This document shows positions 44,307 to 44,401 of a stretch of DNA of 44,401 nt, in pieces. Both the position numbers and the translations under genes were made by a program. Source of the DNA: a virus; IMG/VR virus record IMGVR_UViG_3300046516_000558, positions 1 to 44,401 of that record; one strand, 5' to 3'. A model generated the notes under the pieces. The model ran no database searches, was not told where the DNA came from, and saw only the letters and a list, made by a program, of their open reading frames with translations. The first letter of the stretch is position 1, and each line of letters starts with the position of its first letter.

Positions 44307-44401
44307 TGGGGAGCTCCCAGTTAGAGGATCCTACGGAACACTTCTGCGGCGTCGTCGAGACGTCCGCTGCTCGCCAAACGGCGTTGTGCTTCGTCGAGTC
44401 C
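44084..44401. repeat. Right copy of 318-bp terminal direct repeat
   Basis: Pairs with 1-318. It contains the first 223 nt of the full-length capsid gene, the intergenic ribosome-binding palindrome and the end of the scaffold gene. All 11 differences fall in capsid codons 11-66. Confidence 0.93.
44321..44401 (-). CDS. Scaffolding protein, C-terminal fragment (cut by window edge)
   Basis: The last 26 codons and stop of the scaffold gene, identical to 238-318 and cut by the right edge. It confirms that capsid is preceded by scaffold when the ends are joined. Confidence 0.85.
   Translation of the reverse strand, partial: GLDEAQRRLASSGRLDDAAEVFRRIL

Noticed and set aside
1-44401. CRISPR array, tRNA, integrase, insertion sequence
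   Set aside because: Searched by eye on both strands; no spaced direct-repeat array, no tRNA cloverleaf, no tyrosine or serine recombinase motif and no transposase was seen. Absence by eye is not proof.

Overview
The window is best read as one essentially complete genome of a tailed phage with a short tail (podovirus-like), GC-rich, about 44.1 kb. Its first 318 bases recur as its last 318 bases with 11 substitutions, so the sequence closes into a circle of about 44,083 bp. The minus-strand virion operon runs through that junction: the scaffold gene ends near position 238 and the full capsid gene lies at 43284-44306. No host gene, integrase, rRNA, tRNA or CRISPR array was seen. Base composition, secreted-protein style and the DUF3309-like gene suggest an alphaproteobacterial, perhaps Hyphomicrobiales, host; this is inference.

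Layout. A short AT-rich region (about 7780-8075) separates two divergent arms. The minus-strand late arm reads from 7776 down to 1 and on from 44401 down to 25965: small terminase, a small gene, large terminase, membrane protein, two small proteins, GH19-like endolysin, portal, small protein, scaffold, SU10/DUF5309-type capsid, small head and membrane proteins, head-tail adaptor, a block of fibre/spike genes in which four products carry signal peptides, tail-collar fibre, tail nozzle, gp13-like protein, S74-domain protein, a two-domain peptidoglycan hydrolase and three large internal-virion-like proteins. Genes are almost all coupled by ATGA/GTGA/TGATG overlaps. One HNH-type endonuclease gene (35147-35506) interrupts this arm on the opposite strand.

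The plus-strand early arm (8076-25979) holds many small unknown genes, two HTH proteins, an Rmf-like small protein, a superfamily 3 helicase (DUF5906-like), a secreted protein whose gene starts inside the helicase gene, Pro/Gly-rich and Ig-like proteins, a protein with an SSB-like acidic tail, a VRR-NUC nuclease, a DUF6378-like protein, an SNF2 helicase, and a terminal tandem array of paralogous coiled-coil proteins. The phage shows no DNA or RNA polymerase of its own and probably relies on the host for both. Seven promoter-like elements with exactly 17-bp spacers, three sharing a conserved spacer, and a recurrent AAGGAGCATGCC ribosome-binding module mark the early arm.

The most unusual things are: the near-identical terminal repeat whose differences are almost all synonymous; the repeated early promoter/RBS cassette; the paralogous coiled-coil array with conserved DNA junctions; tiny translationally coupled membrane ORFs; signal peptides on virion-region proteins; and the secreted protein nested out of frame in the helicase 3' end.
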